64,000 bases of DNA from Gammaproteobacteria bacterium HGW-Gammaproteobacteria-11 (GCA_002840055.1 PGZJ01000004.1:1-64000), one strand, 5' to 3'. Positions 1 to 9,755 are shown, numbered from the stretch's first letter. Notes: generated by a model not told the origin, from the letters alone. Made by a program: numbers and translations.

Positions 1-11
1 CGCTCCTTGTA

Positions 12-190
12 TCTCTCCCCGGACGCTGGTTAGCTACTAGCGTTTCGGGTCGGACGGAAGTCTGTCGCGCTCCTGAGGGCATAGACCCTGCGATGTAGAT
101 CAGACTCCGACCCATTCTCTCAACCCTGAACGGTATCCGGGCTCTCCCCTTGGCGGGATGAAGCCGCATAGACAAGGCGAGGAATGGAGA
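12..190 (+). ncRNA. candidate IS110 bridge RNA in the transposase leader
   Basis: IS110-group elements transcribe a structured bridge RNA from the non-coding segment before the recombinase gene. Here 47-53 (GGGTCGG) pairs perfectly with 107-113 (CCGACCC), and 59-64 (AGTCTG) pairs with 101-106 (CAGACT), making one interrupted stem closed over a 36-base loop. That loop contains a small AGGG/CCCT stem at 76-89. Bases 130-175 can form a second, weaker stem-loop. Two successive looped stems fit the target-binding and donor-binding loop layout. The limits given are rough and expression is inferred. Confidence 0.35.
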
Positions 191-191
191 G

Positions 192-1178
192 ATGGCTTTT
201 ATTGGCATCGATGTTGGCAAAGAGAAGCTGGACGTGCTGTGGCTGCGTCAGAGCGTTCCGCAAAAGGTTAAGACCCGCGTTTTTCGCAACCACCGCCCGC
301 AACTCCAAGACGTGGCACAGTGGCTGATTAAACAAACGGGTAAGGTGCCAGGCGAGATTCATGTGGTGATGGAAGCGACCAGTATCTATCACGAGAACCT
401 GGCGTATGCGCTGCACGGTGTCGGGTTCCGGGTGTACGTAGCCAATCCAGCCAGAGTGAAGGAGTTCGCCCGCAGCGAGGGCGTGCTGAACAAGACAGAC
501 AAGAAGGACTCGTTGGTGCTGGCTCTTTATGCCCAAGAGAAGCACACGAGGTTGACGGCATGGCAGCCTGAAGCAAAAGAAATCAGACAGTTGCGATCAC
601 TGATGGCACGACTGGAGGCACTGGAAAAGGATCTGCAGCGGGAGAAGAACCGGCACGAGAAAGCGCTGGCCACTGACACCAGTGAACGCGTGATGGCCTC
701 GATCGAGGACATGATCGCAGCGCTTGAAGCAGAGATTCGCAAGCTCAAGGACGACATCGATAATCACATTAACGGGCACCCGCGTCTGAAAGATGATCGG
801 GAGCTACTGAAGAGCATCCCTGGTGTTGCCGAGGTCTGTTCTGTCCAACTGCTTGCGTTGCTGCGAAGCAGAGACTTCGTCTCTGCCCGTGAGTGCGCAG
901 CCTTCATTGGTGTGGTGCCGGTACAAGTAGAGTCTGGCAGCTCCATACGCAGGCAGGCCAGAATCAGCAAGGCGGGTCGAAGCGCTATCCGGCAGAAGCT
1001 ATACATGGCGGCGGTAACGGCTTGCCAGCACAACCCTGATATCAGCGCACTGAAAAGGCGGATGCAGGCCAAAGGCAAAGCAGGGATGACCATTGTTGTG
1101 GCCGCCATGCGAAAACTGGTGCACATCGCCTATGGGGTGTTGAAGCATCAGCAAGGATACATACCGCAAGCTGCATGA
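192..1178 (+). CDS. IS110-family DEDD transposase (recombinase)
   Basis: This 328-residue protein catalyses excision and insertion of the element. The N-terminal RuvC-like DEDD domain opens with [13 protein letters not shown]; the visible acidic residues are D7, E61, D103 and D106. A charged coiled-coil linker spans about 130-195. The C-terminal Transposase_20 region carries an HhH-like segment (IPGVAEV, about 209-215) and the serine-rich SGSSIRR motif (248-254) that supplies the catalytic serine in IS110 enzymes. Length and both domains are complete, so the enzyme looks intact. A purine-rich GGAATGGAGAG precedes the ATG. Members of this family are known to be guided by an element-encoded bridge RNA. 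Confidence 0.93.
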   Translation: MAFIGIDVGKEKLDVLWLRQSVPQKVKTRVFRNHRPQLQDVAQWLIKQTGKVPGEIHVVMEATSIYHENLAYALHGVGFRVYVANPARVKEFARSEGVLNKTDKKDSLVLALYAQEKHTRLTAWQPEAKEIRQLRSLMARLEALEKDLQREKNRHEKALATDTSERVMASIEDMIAALEAEIRKLKDDIDNHINGHPRLKDDRELLKSIPGVAEVCSVQLLALLRSRDFVSARECAAFIGVVPVQVESGSSIRRQARISKAGRSAIRQKLYMAAVTACQHNPDISALKRRMQAKGKAGMTIVVAAMRKLVHIAYGVLKHQQGYIPQAA

Positions 1179-1244
1179 GAGAGCTTGCGGCGCCGCGAAA
1201 AGCCTGCGCAAATTCAATGGCATCGCATTGTGCAGTTGCATCCA

Positions 1245-1270
1245 TTCGCGCCGAGGCCGGCGCTCCCACA
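1245..1270. repeat. REP-like palindrome next to the IS
   Basis: The segment contains GCGCCG-AGGC-CGGCGC, a 6-bp perfect stem with a 4-base loop, followed by CTCCCACA. This resembles the extragenic palindrome common in Pseudomonas genomes (GTGGGAGCGCCGGCCTCGGCGC on the other strand). No second copy was seen in the window. It lies 103 bases before the ruvC start. Confidence 0.6.
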
Positions 1271-1372
1271 AACATCGCATCGACCCGTTCTGTTGGCACT
1301 GATCTTTCTGTCCGCCGATACCATGGGTTGTGGCACACTATCGGCAATCAATTACAGGGAACGCCGCAACGC

Positions 1373-1900
1373 ATGGCTCTGATACTGGGCATTGACCCCG
1401 GCTCACGCACGACCGGCTTTGGACTGGTGCGCGAAAGCGCTGGGCGCTGCGAGTACGTTACCTCGGGCTGCATCCGGCTGGGTGGCGGCCCGTTTCCCGA
1501 ACGCTTGAAGATGATCTTCGAAGGCTTGAGCGAGCTGATTGCCACGCATCAGCCGCACATTCTCAGTATCGAGCAGGTGTTTCTGGCGCGTAATCCGGAT
1601 TCTGCCTTGAAGCTCGGGCAAGCCCGAGGCGCGGCGATTGTCGCGGCGGTTCATGCCAACCTGCAGGTGCATGAATATACTGCCAGGCAGATCAAACAGG
1701 CTGTGGTTGGTACCGGGGCTGCCGACAAGACCCAGGTTCAGCATATGGTGACGCAGTTGCTGGGCCTGTCGGGCGCGCCGCAGGCTGATGCCGCCGATGC
1801 GCTCGCCGCGGCTCTCTGTCATGCCCATTCCAGCGCCTTGACCGCGCAGTTGGGCGGCGGTGTGCTGGGTTTGCGCAGTGGCCGAGTGCGGCGGCGTTGA
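1373..1900 (+). CDS. ruvC: Holliday junction endonuclease RuvC
   Basis: RuvC cuts Holliday junctions symmetrically after RuvAB branch migration. The start is placed at the ATG giving [17 protein letters not shown], because the reading frame upstream runs into IS/REP sequence and 175 residues matches the usual length of about 174. All four metal-binding acidic residues are visible: D8, E67, D139 and D142 (in QADAADALA). ruvA follows after 27 bases and ruvB after it, so the three form the expected operon. The gene that usually precedes ruvC in Pseudomonas (yebC) is not here; an IS110 element lies in its place, so the promoter for this operon may be local or altered. Confidence 0.97.
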   Translation: MALILGIDPGSRTTGFGLVRESAGRCEYVTSGCIRLGGGPFPERLKMIFEGLSELIATHQPHILSIEQVFLARNPDSALKLGQARGAAIVAAVHANLQVHEYTARQIKQAVVGTGAADKTQVQHMVTQLLGLSGAPQADAADALAAALCHAHSSALTAQLGGGVLGLRSGRVRRR

Positions 1901-1927
1901 AGCTTAAGAAAAAGACAGGAGAGGGGT

Positions 1928-2533
1928 GTGATCGGACGTCTTAAAGGGATTCTGCTGGAAAAGCAGCCACCGCATATTCTGCTCGATGTGCAGGGCGTGG
2001 GTTACGAGCTGGAAGCGCCCATGAGCACCTTTTATGATCTGCCGGTACTGGGCGAGCAGGTCACCTTGCACACTCACATGGTGGTGCGCGAGGATGCTCA
2101 ACTGCTGTATGCCTTTGCCGACAAGCGCGGTCGTGAGCTGTTCCGCGAGCTGATTCGTCTTAACGGCGTGGGGCCCAAGCTGGCACTGGCGCTGATGTCC
2201 GGTCTGGAGACCGATGAGCTGATTCGCGCCGTGCAGGCCCAGGATACCAGTGCACTTGTACGCGTGCCGGGGGTCGGCAAGAAGACCGCCGAGCGGCTGC
2301 TGATCGAGTTGCGTGATCGCTTCAAGGCCTGGGAAGCCTTGCCGGGCAGCGTCAAGCCTTTGTCCGGCGTGGCGTCAGTGGCAACGCCCGTTTCGCAGAC
2401 GGGTGATGCCGTGAGTGCGCTGATCTCCCTCGGTTACAAGCCGCAGGAGGCCAGTCGCGCCGTGGCGGCGGTGGAAGAAGACGGATTGAGCAGCGAAGAG
2501 TTGATCCGCCGTGCCCTCAAGGGCATGGTGTAA
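1928..2533 (+). CDS. ruvA: Holliday junction branch-migration protein RuvA
   Basis: RuvA (201 residues) binds four-way junctions as a tetramer and loads the RuvB motor. The GTG start follows AGGAGAGG by a few bases, and the protein begins [12 protein letters not shown] as in other RuvA proteins. Domain I is an OB fold (1-65). Domain II holds two helix-hairpin-helix motifs, [14 protein letters not shown] (about 77-90) and [16 protein letters not shown] (about 112-127). Domain III (about 150-201) is the flexible RuvB-contacting UBA-like tail. It lies second in ruvCAB. Confidence 0.97.
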   Translation: MIGRLKGILLEKQPPHILLDVQGVGYELEAPMSTFYDLPVLGEQVTLHTHMVVREDAQLLYAFADKRGRELFRELIRLNGVGPKLALALMSGLETDELIRAVQAQDTSALVRVPGVGKKTAERLLIELRDRFKAWEALPGSVKPLSGVASVATPVSQTGDAVSALISLGYKPQEASRAVAAVEEDGLSSEELIRRALKGMV

Positions 2534-2560
2534 TTATGCCAAGAGCCTACGGATAACCCC

Positions 2561-3622
2561 ATGTTGGAAGAAGATCGACTGATTGCCGCCAGCCCGCGCC
2601 AGCAGGAAGAAGTCATAGACCGGGCAATACGGCCTTATCGGCTGGAAGACTATATTGGCCAGCCGACCGTGCGCGAGCAGATGGAGTTGTTTATCAAGGC
2701 CGCCAAGGGGCGTGGTGAGGCGCTTGATCATGTGTTGATTTTTGGCCCGCCGGGTCTGGGCAAGACCACCCTGGCCAATATCATTGCCCAGGAAATGGGT
2801 GTGAAGATCAAGAGTACCTCGGGGCCGGTGCTTGAGCGGGCCGGCGACCTGGCCGCCATGCTGACTAGCCTTGAAGCTGGGGATGTGCTGTTTGTCGACG
2901 AGATTCACCGGTTATCGCCGGTTGTCGAGGAAATTCTCTATCCGGCCATGGAGGACTATCAGCTGGATATCATGATCGGCGAAGGCCCGGCGGCGCGCTC
3001 GATCAAGCTGGAGTTGCCACCCTTTACCCTGGTGGGCGCCACCACCCGCGCGGGCATGCTGACCAACCCGTTGCGTGATCGTTTCGGTATCGTGCAGCGC
3101 CTGGAGTTTTATGGTGTGGAGGATCTGGCGACCATTGTCAGGCGTTCGGCTTCGATTCTTGGCTTGAATCTGGACCCGCACGGCGCCCTGGAGGTTGCCC
3201 GCCGCTCACGGGGCACACCGCGGATCGCCAATCGACTGTTGCGCCGGGTACGGGATTTTGCCGAGGTACGCAGTTCCGGCGTGATCAGTCGGGAGGTGGC
3301 GGATCAGGCACTGAACCTGCTGGATATCGATGACAAGGGCTTTGATCATATGGATCGGCGCCTGTTGCTGGCCATGATCGACAAGTTCGACGGCGGTCCG
3401 GTGGGTATCGACAGCCTGGCCGCGGCGATCAGCGAGGAGCGCAATACCATCGAGGATGTGCTTGAACCCTTTCTGATCCAGCAGGGTTATATCACCCGTA
3501 CGCCACGCGGGCGCATGTTGACCCGGCATGCCTATCAGCACTTTGGTCTGAATCTGCCAGCAAAAATGAATCCGAACGTCGGGGACCTTTTTGCTGATGA
3601 GGGTGGTCAGACCGAGCAGTGA
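2561..3622 (+). CDS. ruvB: Holliday junction helicase motor RuvB
   Basis: RuvB (353 residues) is the hexameric AAA+ ATPase that pumps DNA through the RuvA-bound junction. Walker A is GPPGLGKTT (62-70), Walker B is DEIH (113-116), and the sensor region carries GATTRAG. A C-terminal winged-helix DNA-binding domain follows (about 260-340). The N-terminal MLEEDRLIA matches family starts. It closes the ruvCAB operon; the next gene starts 61 bases on. Confidence 0.97.
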   Translation: MLEEDRLIAASPRQQEEVIDRAIRPYRLEDYIGQPTVREQMELFIKAAKGRGEALDHVLIFGPPGLGKTTLANIIAQEMGVKIKSTSGPVLERAGDLAAMLTSLEAGDVLFVDEIHRLSPVVEEILYPAMEDYQLDIMIGEGPAARSIKLELPPFTLVGATTRAGMLTNPLRDRFGIVQRLEFYGVEDLATIVRRSASILGLNLDPHGALEVARRSRGTPRIANRLLRRVRDFAEVRSSGVISREVADQALNLLDIDDKGFDHMDRRLLLAMIDKFDGGPVGIDSLAAAISEERNTIEDVLEPFLIQQGYITRTPRGRMLTRHAYQHFGLNLPAKMNPNVGDLFADEGGQTEQ

Positions 3623-3683
3623 AAAAAATACTTGGTTTTTAGCTGGGGAAGTACTATGCAAAGCGACAACTTGGCTCTACATT

Positions 3684-4118
3684 ATGCGCGCTGACAATTC
3701 AGGGCCGCCATTCGAGCTTAGAGCCCGTGTCTACTTTGAAGATACCGATGCCGGCGGCATCGTCTATTACGTCAATTACCTCAAGTTCATGGAGCGCGCC
3801 CGAACCGAGTTGGTGCGCTCACTGGGGTTTGACCAAAGCGTCTTGCAACGTGAAAACATCATTTTTGTCGTGCATTCGGTGGCCGCCCGCTATCACGCCC
3901 CTGCGCGTCTGGATGATGAACTTGTGGTGACGGTTGAGGTCTTGGAACTCAAGCGCGCCAGTATTCGCTTCCGCCAGCAGGTGAAACGGGCTGACGGTGA
4001 GTTGTTGTGTGAAGGTGAAGTGCTGGTGGCCTGTGTCTCGGCCGACAGGTACAAACCCCGGGCCATTCCGGCGGCATTGAGCGTCAAGTTCAGCAGCTGT
4101 CAGGCAGTGAGCGGTTAG
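3684..4118 (+). CDS. ybgC: YbgC/TolQ-linked acyl-CoA thioesterase
   Basis: This 144-residue hot-dog thioesterase hydrolyses acyl-CoA or acyl-ACP at the inner membrane and is the usual first gene of the tol-pal cluster. The start [20 protein letters not shown] is chosen because it gives normal length; the frame stays open upstream into the end of ruvB. The catalytic aspartate is D22 in [14 protein letters not shown], followed by the FMERARTE helix typical of 4HBT enzymes. tolQ follows after 22 bases. Its exact role in envelope maintenance is not settled in the literature. Confidence 0.9.
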   Translation: MRADNSGPPFELRARVYFEDTDAGGIVYYVNYLKFMERARTELVRSLGFDQSVLQRENIIFVVHSVAARYHAPARLDDELVVTVEVLELKRASIRFRQQVKRADGELLCEGEVLVACVSADRYKPRAIPAALSVKFSSCQAVSG

Positions 4119-4140
4119 ATCAAGCAAGGAGAAGTGGCGA

Positions 4141-4827
4141 GTGCAAGCTGATCAAATGTCAATGTGGCACCTGATATCCAGTGCCAGTGTGCTGGTACAG
4201 CTGGTTATGCTGACCCTGGTGGCAGCGTCTCTGGTGTCCTGGGTGATGATTTTTCAGCGCAGCAGCTTTCTGCGTGCCGCCAAATCAGCGCTGGATGGTT
4301 TCGAAGACCGCTTCTGGTCGGGTATCGATCTGTCCAAGCTATACCGCCAGATCACCGGCAACCCGGATAACAACTCCGGACTGGAACAGATTTTCCGCGC
4401 TGGCTTCAAGGAATTTTCACGCATGCGTCAGCAGCCGGGTGTTGACCCGGATGCGGTAATGGACGCCGTGCAGCGCTCCATGCGGGTGGCGATTTCCAAG
4501 GAAGAAGAGCGCCTCGAGCAGCATTTGCCCTTCCTTGCGACGGTCGGTTCCACCAGTCCCTATATCGGTCTGTTTGGTACCGTATGGGGCATCATGAACT
4601 CCTTCCGTGGCCTGGCTACCGTACAGCAGGCAACACTGGCGACTGTGGCTCCCGGTATTGCCGAAGCACTGATTGCCACGGCCATTGGTCTGTTTGCTGC
4701 GATTCCTGCGGTGATTGCCTACAACCGTTTCTCTGCACGCTCGGAGATGCTGATCAGCCGGTATTACACCTTTGCCGACGAGTTCTCCAGCATCCTGCAC
4801 CGTCGTGTTCACAGCAGCGAAGACTGA
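4141..4827 (+). CDS. tolQ: Tol-Pal inner-membrane proton channel subunit TolQ
   Basis: TolQ (228 residues) forms with TolR the proton-driven stator that energises TolA. A GTG start is chosen because AAGGAGA lies 8 bases upstream. There are three membrane segments: about 17-38, about 130-155 (after the conserved STSPYIGLFGTVWGIM) and about 165-190 (ATAIGLFAAIPAVIAYN). This is the MotA/TolQ/ExbB fold. It starts an unbroken tolQ-R-A-B-pal-cpoB run on one strand. Confidence 0.96.
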   Translation: MQADQMSMWHLISSASVLVQLVMLTLVAASLVSWVMIFQRSSFLRAAKSALDGFEDRFWSGIDLSKLYRQITGNPDNNSGLEQIFRAGFKEFSRMRQQPGVDPDAVMDAVQRSMRVAISKEEERLEQHLPFLATVGSTSPYIGLFGTVWGIMNSFRGLATVQQATLATVAPGIAEALIATAIGLFAAIPAVIAYNRFSARSEMLISRYYTFADEFSSILHRRVHSSED

Positions 4828-4839
4828 TCGGGGGCTCTG

Positions 4840-5286
4840 ATGCAGGTGCAAGGTAGACGCCAGAAACGCAAGCCGGTCGCTGAAATGAACGTCGTGCCGT
4901 ATATCGACGTGATGTTGGTTTTGCTGGTTATTTTTATGGTCACCGCGCCCATGCTCAACCAGGGCGTCAAGGTTGACCTGCCGCAGGTGGCCAGTGAAAT
5001 TTTGCCTTCGGATACCAATCAGCAGGTATTGACCCTGTCGGTACTGGCAGACGGCACCTATTACTGGAATCTGGGCGAGACAGTTGATACGGAAAACCAG
5101 ACCGACAGTGCCGTTAGCCTGGAACAGATGTCTGAAGGGGTGACCAAGATCATCCGTGCACGCCCTGACACGCTGGTGTACATCCGTGGTGATCAGCAGG
5201 CCAATTACGGTGTTGTTGTGACCGCAATGGCGGCCTTGCAGCAGGCCGGTGTGCCCAATGTTGGATTGATTACCGAGGCGCCGTGA
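4840..5286 (+). CDS. tolR: Tol-Pal stator subunit TolR
   Basis: TolR (148 residues) is the ExbD-type partner of TolQ. A short cytoplasmic N-terminus (QKRKPVAEMNVVPYIDVMLV) leads into a single membrane helix at about 20-40 that contains the proton-path aspartate in PYIDVMLVLLVIFM. A periplasmic domain of about 100 residues follows. Its stop codon overlaps the tolA start by 4 bases, which suggests translational coupling. Confidence 0.96.
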   Translation: MQVQGRRQKRKPVAEMNVVPYIDVMLVLLVIFMVTAPMLNQGVKVDLPQVASEILPSDTNQQVLTLSVLADGTYYWNLGETVDTENQTDSAVSLEQMSEGVTKIIRARPDTLVYIRGDQQANYGVVVTAMAALQQAGVPNVGLITEAP

Positions 5287-6269
5287 ATACTCGCGAACAA
5301 CCTCAGGTTCGGTCCGCCGGCTACGCAGCACCGCTGCTGAAGGCCCTGGCAGTGCATTTGCTGGTGGCCATACTGCTGTTTGCCTCATTCAGCATCGCCC
5401 CGGAGTTTGAACCGGCGCGACCCATAGTGCAGGCTACACTGGTGCAACTGAATTCCAAGAGTCCGGCGACCACGCCAACCGACCAGAACATTGCCGGTGA
5501 AGCCGCTCGCACGTCAGCCCCCGCCCATGAGGCAGAGGAGTTGCGTCAGCAGCAGCAACGGCAGCAGGAAGCACAGGAGGCAACAGCCCGGGCCGAACAG
5601 CAACGCCAGGCTGATGCAGCCGCTGCAGCTGCAGCGGCGGCCAGAACTGAAGCCCAGCAGCGCGAGGCCGACGCGCAAAAGCAGGCCGAGGCAGAGGCAC
5701 AACGCCGTGCCGATGCTGCACGGCGGCTGGCGGCTGAAGAGGAAGCGAAAAAGCGTGCAGAGGAAGAGGCGGCCCGTCGGGCAACTGAACAGGCACGTGC
5801 CCGTGAAGCGGAGCAACGCGCTGCCGCCGCCCGGCAGGCCGAGGCTGATCGTGAGGCGCGTGAACGTCGCGAACAGGAAGAGGCGCGTGCCCGGGCGCTG
5901 GCAGAATTGTTGTCTGACGAACCGCAGTATCAGCAGGCCCCGGCTGACCAGATTGGCGATGAGGTTGCGGCCAGTTACGACGATCTGATTCGTCGATTGG
6001 TCAGTGAGCAATGGCGTCGGCCACCTTCCGCGCGCAACGGCATGCTTGTTGTATTGACTATTAGTATGCTGCCGACCGGACAAATCACCGATGTGGTGGT
6101 CAAAAGCTCCAGCGGCGATGCCGGCTTCGATCAATCGGCGGTGCAGGCTGTCAGAAATGTGGGTCGAATCCCGGAGATGCAGCAACTATCCCAGGAAAAC
6201 CCATCGACCTTTGACCGTATGTACCGCAAGCGGGATTTGCGCTTCAGACCAGAGGATTTGGAATACTGA
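5283..6269 (+). CDS. tolA: TolA envelope-spanning protein
   Basis: TolA (328 residues) bridges inner membrane TolQR to TolB-Pal at the outer membrane. An N-terminal membrane helix (about 17-38, [19 protein letters not shown]) is followed by a long charged Ala/Gln/Glu/Arg helix (about 80-210). The globular C-terminal domain III ends the protein (about 220-328, TonB-like fold, with [16 protein letters not shown]). The GTG start overlaps the tolR stop; the stop overlaps the tolB ATG by one base. Low-complexity helical content is normal for TolA. Confidence 0.95.
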   Translation: MNTREQPQVRSAGYAAPLLKALAVHLLVAILLFASFSIAPEFEPARPIVQATLVQLNSKSPATTPTDQNIAGEAARTSAPAHEAEELRQQQQRQQEAQEATARAEQQRQADAAAAAAAAARTEAQQREADAQKQAEAEAQRRADAARRLAAEEEAKKRAEEEAARRATEQARAREAEQRAAAARQAEADREARERREQEEARARALAELLSDEPQYQQAPADQIGDEVAASYDDLIRRLVSEQWRRPPSARNGMLVVLTISMLPTGQITDVVVKSSSGDAGFDQSAVQAVRNVGRIPEMQQLSQENPSTFDRMYRKRDLRFRPEDLEY

Positions 6270-7573
6270 TGAATTTATTCAAGAAGTGGGTGGTAGCCTT
6301 GGCGCTGCTGGTATGTTCGCAACAGTTGCTGGCCCAGGGTGCAATTGAAATTACCCGGGGTAGTGACAAGGCGACGCCGATTGCGGTAGTCCCATTCGGC
6401 TGGCAGGGCGGTACGCCCTTGTCAGAGGATCTGGCACAGATCACCGCCAACAATCTACGCAATACCGGCATGTTTGCGCCCTTTGATCGGGCCAATATGC
6501 TCAGTTACCCGACCCAGGCCAGTGAGCTTTTTGCCCGTGACTGGAAAATTCTCGGGGTTGAGTATGTGGTCGTCGGGCAAATCAAGCGTGATCCGGCGGT
6601 TGACCGTTTTGAAGTGGTCTTCAGTCTTTACAATGTGCTGCGTGAAGAGGTTCTGCTGACCCGCACCGTGACCGGCAGTCAGGTACAGCTGCGTGATATG
6701 GCGCACCACCTGAGTGATCAGATATTTGAAGAGATCACGGGTATTCGCGGTGCCTTCAATACCAAGCTGCTGTATGTCGCAGCCGAGCGCTACTCGCCAA
6801 CCAATACCCGCTTTACCCTGCAACGTTCGGACTATGACGGTGCCCGTGCGGTTACCTTGCTGCAGTCCCGCGAGCCGATTCTGACCCCGTCCTATGCCCC
6901 GGATGGTCAGCGTATCGCCTACGTATCCTTTGAATCGCGCCGCCCGGAAATCTATGTGCATTATGTGCAGACTGGCCGTCGGGAACGTATTACCAGTTTT
7001 GAGGGTCTGAACGGTGCACCTGCCTGGTCGCCTGATGGTGAGCACCTGGCCTTCGTGTTGTCGCGCGACGGCAACCCGGAGATTTACGTGATGAATCTGG
7101 CCAGCAAGCAGATGCGCAGAATTACCAACCACTTTGCGATTGATACCGAGCCGACCTGGATGGATAACAACACCATCGTCTTTACCTCGGATCGCGGTGG
7201 CCGGCCACAGGTTTATAAACAGGATCTCAGGACGGGCGTGTCCGAGAGGCTGACATTTGTCGGCAACTATAACGCCAATGCCAAACTGTCGGTGGATGGC
7301 CGTACCATGGTCATGGTTCACCGCCAGGATGGTTATCGTAATTTTCAGATTGCCACGCAGGATCTTGAGCGCGGTAACCTGAGGGTCTTAACAGAAACGT
7401 CGTTAGATGAGTCGCCCACTGTTGCTCCTAACGGCACTATGTTAATTTATGCTACCCGTCAACAGGGACGGGGTGTACTCATGCTGGTATCTACCAACGG
7501 TCGTGCTAGGTCGGAGATTCCGACTCAATTCACTGACCTGCGCGTGCCATCATGGTCCCCATACCTGCCTTAG
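6269..7573 (+). CDS. tolB: Tol-Pal periplasmic beta-propeller TolB
   Basis: TolB (434 residues) is the periplasmic partner that shuttles between TolA and Pal. A Sec signal peptide ([23 protein letters not shown]) is followed by an N-terminal alpha/beta domain (about 25-160). The C-terminal six-bladed propeller (about 170-430) shows repeats such as [16 protein letters not shown] and [15 protein letters not shown]. It sits between tolA and pal as in all Tol clusters. Confidence 0.97.
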   Translation: MNLFKKWVVALALLVCSQQLLAQGAIEITRGSDKATPIAVVPFGWQGGTPLSEDLAQITANNLRNTGMFAPFDRANMLSYPTQASELFARDWKILGVEYVVVGQIKRDPAVDRFEVVFSLYNVLREEVLLTRTVTGSQVQLRDMAHHLSDQIFEEITGIRGAFNTKLLYVAAERYSPTNTRFTLQRSDYDGARAVTLLQSREPILTPSYAPDGQRIAYVSFESRRPEIYVHYVQTGRRERITSFEGLNGAPAWSPDGEHLAFVLSRDGNPEIYVMNLASKQMRRITNHFAIDTEPTWMDNNTIVFTSDRGGRPQVYKQDLRTGVSERLTFVGNYNANAKLSVDGRTMVMVHRQDGYRNFQIATQDLERGNLRVLTETSLDESPTVAPNGTMLIYATRQQGRGVLMLVSTNGRARSEIPTQFTDLRVPSWSPYLP

Positions 7574-7615
7574 GGTGAAACAACACTAAACCATATGGGG
7601 TTTTCCAGGAGTTCT

Positions 7616-8113
7616 ATGATGCAAGTAACTAAATTTGGCAAGTTTGCTGCGCTGGTTGTTGCCTTCGGCGTAATTGTTGGCTGTTCCTCCAAGGGCGGTG
7701 ACACCGCTGGTACTGGCGCGGTTGATCCGAATGCCGGTTACACCAGCACCACTACCTCCTCTGACATGAGCGCAGAAGAAGCTGCACTGCGCGCTATCAC
7801 TACCTTTTACTTCGAGTTCGACAGTGCTGATCTGAAGCCAGAGGCCATGCGCGCTCTGGATGTTCACGCCAAGGACCTGAAAGCCGCTGGTAACCGCGTT
7901 GTTCTGGAAGGCCACACTGATGAGCGTGGCACTCGCGAGTACAACATGGCTCTGGGCGAGCGTCGTTCTGCTTCCGTTCAGCGTTACCTGGTTCTGCAGG
8001 GCGTATCTCCTGCCCAGCTGGAACTGGTTTCCTACGGCGAAGAGAAGCCGGCTGCCATGGGTTCAAGCGAAGAAGCTTGGGCTCAGAACCGTCGCGTAGA
8101 ACTGCGTAAGTAA
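7616..8113 (+). CDS. pal: Peptidoglycan-associated outer-membrane lipoprotein Pal (OprL)
   Basis: Pal anchors the outer membrane to peptidoglycan and receives force from TolA. Two adjacent ATGs (7616 and 7619) follow AGGAG at 7607-7611; either gives a protein of about 165 residues. The lipobox is VIVGC, with the lipid-bearing cysteine near residue 24. After an acidic linker, the OmpA-like domain (about 60-165) carries [14 protein letters not shown] and [14 protein letters not shown], the diaminopimelate-binding region. Codon use is strongly biased (GCT, GGT, CGT), consistent with high expression. Confidence 0.97.
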   Translation: MMQVTKFGKFAALVVAFGVIVGCSSKGGDTAGTGAVDPNAGYTSTTTSSDMSAEEAALRAITTFYFEFDSADLKPEAMRALDVHAKDLKAAGNRVVLEGHTDERGTREYNMALGERRSASVQRYLVLQGVSPAQLELVSYGEEKPAAMGSSEEAWAQNRRVELRK

Positions 8114-8121
8114 GAGGTCGT

Positions 8122-8916
8122 ATGAAGGGTCTCAGGGCGTTAACTACCTCAATCTTCCTGTTGTTGCCGTTGGCGGCAACAGCGCAGGTTCCGGTATATG
8201 AAGGCAGTGGGGGCGGTGCCCCTGTTGTTCAGAACCAACTCCCTGTGACCCAGACCGGGGCTGGCCTTTCGATGGAAGGCCAGCTCATGCAGCAGCTTTA
8301 TCAGTTGCAGCAAGAGGTATCCATGTTGCGTGGCCTGGTTGAGGAGCAGGATCATCGCCTCAAAACCATGGAGCGTGACCAGCTTGAGCGTTATCAGGAT
8401 CTCGATCGTCGCCTGCAATCAGGTTCGGTTGCGACCTCCCAAAGCACGACCCCTGAACCGGCTGCTGGCAACAATGCCGAGCCCACTCAGACCGATTCTT
8501 CAGCGAGCGGTAATGGCAACGCCCCAGTGGCAGCCGATCCCGAGCGCGAAAAACTGATGTATGACGCTGCTTTTGACCTGGTCAGACAGCGTGACTTTGA
8601 TACCGCCATTCAGGCCTTTACGGCCTTTGTCCGCCGTTATCCACAAAGTGACTATGCCGGTAACGCACAATACTGGCTGGGTGAGATTCACCTGGTACAG
8701 TCCGATCTGGAGGCTGCTGGACGGGCCTTTGCACTGGTCATCAGCCAGTATCCCGGTCATCGCAAGGAAGCAGACGCACTCTACAAGCTGGCTGATGTTG
8801 AGCGTCGGCTGGGTAATAACGACAAGGCCAGACAGCTGTATAACGAGGTGTTGAGCAAGCATCCCGATACCTCTGCTGCCCAGTTGGCACGTCGCGATCT
8901 CGACAGCTTGAGCTGA
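8122..8916 (+). CDS. cpoB: CpoB (YbgF) periplasmic coordinator of cell division
   Basis: CpoB links peptidoglycan synthesis by PBP1B with Tol-driven outer-membrane constriction. The 264-residue protein has a signal peptide ending near TAQVP, a trimerising coiled coil rich in Leu/Gln/Glu (about 55-95), a Ser/Thr/Gln-rich linker and a C-terminal TPR domain (about 150-262). The TPR repeats show YPQSDYAGNAQYWLGEIH and YPGHRKEADALYKLADVE. It is the last gene of the tol-pal run, followed by tandem hairpins. Confidence 0.95.
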   Translation: MKGLRALTTSIFLLLPLAATAQVPVYEGSGGGAPVVQNQLPVTQTGAGLSMEGQLMQQLYQLQQEVSMLRGLVEEQDHRLKTMERDQLERYQDLDRRLQSGSVATSQSTTPEPAAGNNAEPTQTDSSASGNGNAPVAADPEREKLMYDAAFDLVRQRDFDTAIQAFTAFVRRYPQSDYAGNAQYWLGEIHLVQSDLEAAGRAFALVISQYPGHRKEADALYKLADVERRLGNNDKARQLYNEVLSKHPDTSAAQLARRDLDSLS

Positions 8917-8933
8917 ACAGGCTCAGTTCCCCA

Positions 8934-8968
8934 GGCCAGTGATAGCACTGGCCGCTGCATTTTGCAGC
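8934..8968 (+). terminator. tandem hairpins ending the tol-pal operon
   Basis: GGCCAGTG-ATAG-CACTGGCC (8934-8953) is a perfect 8-bp stem. It is directly followed by GCTGCA-TTT-TGCAGC (8954-8968), a perfect 6-bp stem. No U-tract follows, so this may be an RNA-stabilising 3' end as much as an intrinsic terminator. Confidence 0.5.
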
Positions 8969-9092
8969 GTGTTCCGCTACACTCCCTCGCATTGAATCCA
9001 CGATATCTATACTGCCCTCGGAACTCGTCTGATGTGGCATGGATATCCCAGTGGGCCTCTGCCTGTCTTGCAGTCCAGCCCGGGAACCTTGT

Positions 9093-9752
9093 ATGACCAG
9101 CCTGTTGTCGCAAACACTGCGCATCACCGAAATTTTCTATTCCATTCAGGGCGAAAGTCGCAGCCTTGGTCTGCCGACCGTTTTTGTCCGTCTGACCGGG
9201 TGCCCGCTACGCTGCCAGTACTGTGATACGGCCTATGCCTTCAGCGGCGGTGAGCTGCAGACGCTGCAAGCGATTCTTGCTGAGGTTGCACGCCACGCGC
9301 CACGATACGTCTGTGTGACTGGTGGTGAGCCACTGGCCCAGCCCAATGCGATACCGCTGTTGGCTGCGCTGTGTGACGCCGGTTACGCGGTATCACTGGA
9401 AACCAGTGGCGCGCTGGATGTCGGTGCAGTGGATGCGCGTGTCAGTCGCGTGGTGGACCTGAAAACCCCGGACTCGCTGGAGGTGGGGCGTAATCTGTAT
9501 GGCAACATGGCTTTGCTCGGGCCGGAGGATCAGGTCAAGTTCGTGATCTGCAGTCGCGCTGATTATGACTGGGCACGCTTCAAACTGGACGAGTTGCAGC
9601 TACCTGGCCGGGTCGGCGAGATTCTGTTCTCCCCCAGCCATGGTCAGCTCGCGCCGCGGACCCTGGCCGAGTGGATCGTTCAGGACAATCTGCCGGTGCG
9701 CTTTCAGATGCAGCTGCATAAGTACCTTTGGAACGACGAGCCGGGACACTGA
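9093..9752 (+). CDS. queE: 7-carboxy-7-deazaguanine synthase QueE
   Basis: QueE is a radical-SAM enzyme that makes the deazaguanine ring of queuosine. The start giving MTSLLSQTLRITEIFYSIQG is chosen because the frame upstream has no family similarity and 219 residues is normal. The 4Fe-4S cysteines are C37, C41 and C44 (GCPLRCQYC, CX3CX2C), and the glycine-rich SAM motif is VTGGEPL. queC begins three bases after the stop, so the two queuosine genes are coupled. Confidence 0.96.
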   Translation: MTSLLSQTLRITEIFYSIQGESRSLGLPTVFVRLTGCPLRCQYCDTAYAFSGGELQTLQAILAEVARHAPRYVCVTGGEPLAQPNAIPLLAALCDAGYAVSLETSGALDVGAVDARVSRVVDLKTPDSLEVGRNLYGNMALLGPEDQVKFVICSRADYDWARFKLDELQLPGRVGEILFSPSHGQLAPRTLAEWIVQDNLPVRFQMQLHKYLWNDEPGH

Positions 9753-9755
9753 TCA

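Larger units (their letters stand above)
1..1244 (+). mobile_element. IS110-family insertion sequence (ends not resolved)
   Basis: The element holds one transposase gene, a leader of about 190 bases before it, and about 65 non-coding bases after it. IS110-family elements have no terminal inverted repeats and make no target duplication, so the exact ends cannot be read from one copy; the left end may lie before base 1. A REP-like palindrome follows at 1245-1270, and REP palindromes are known IS110 targets in Pseudomonas and E. coli. The element sits between ruvC and the place where yebC normally lies. Confidence 0.75.

Noticed and set aside
4417..5388. Minus-strand open frame of 323 codons
   Set aside because: Antisense to tolQ, tolR and the start of tolA; no ribosome site or family sequence.
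8969..9092. preQ1 riboswitch before queE
   Set aside because: No compact pseudoknot with an A-rich tail next to the ribosome site could be found.
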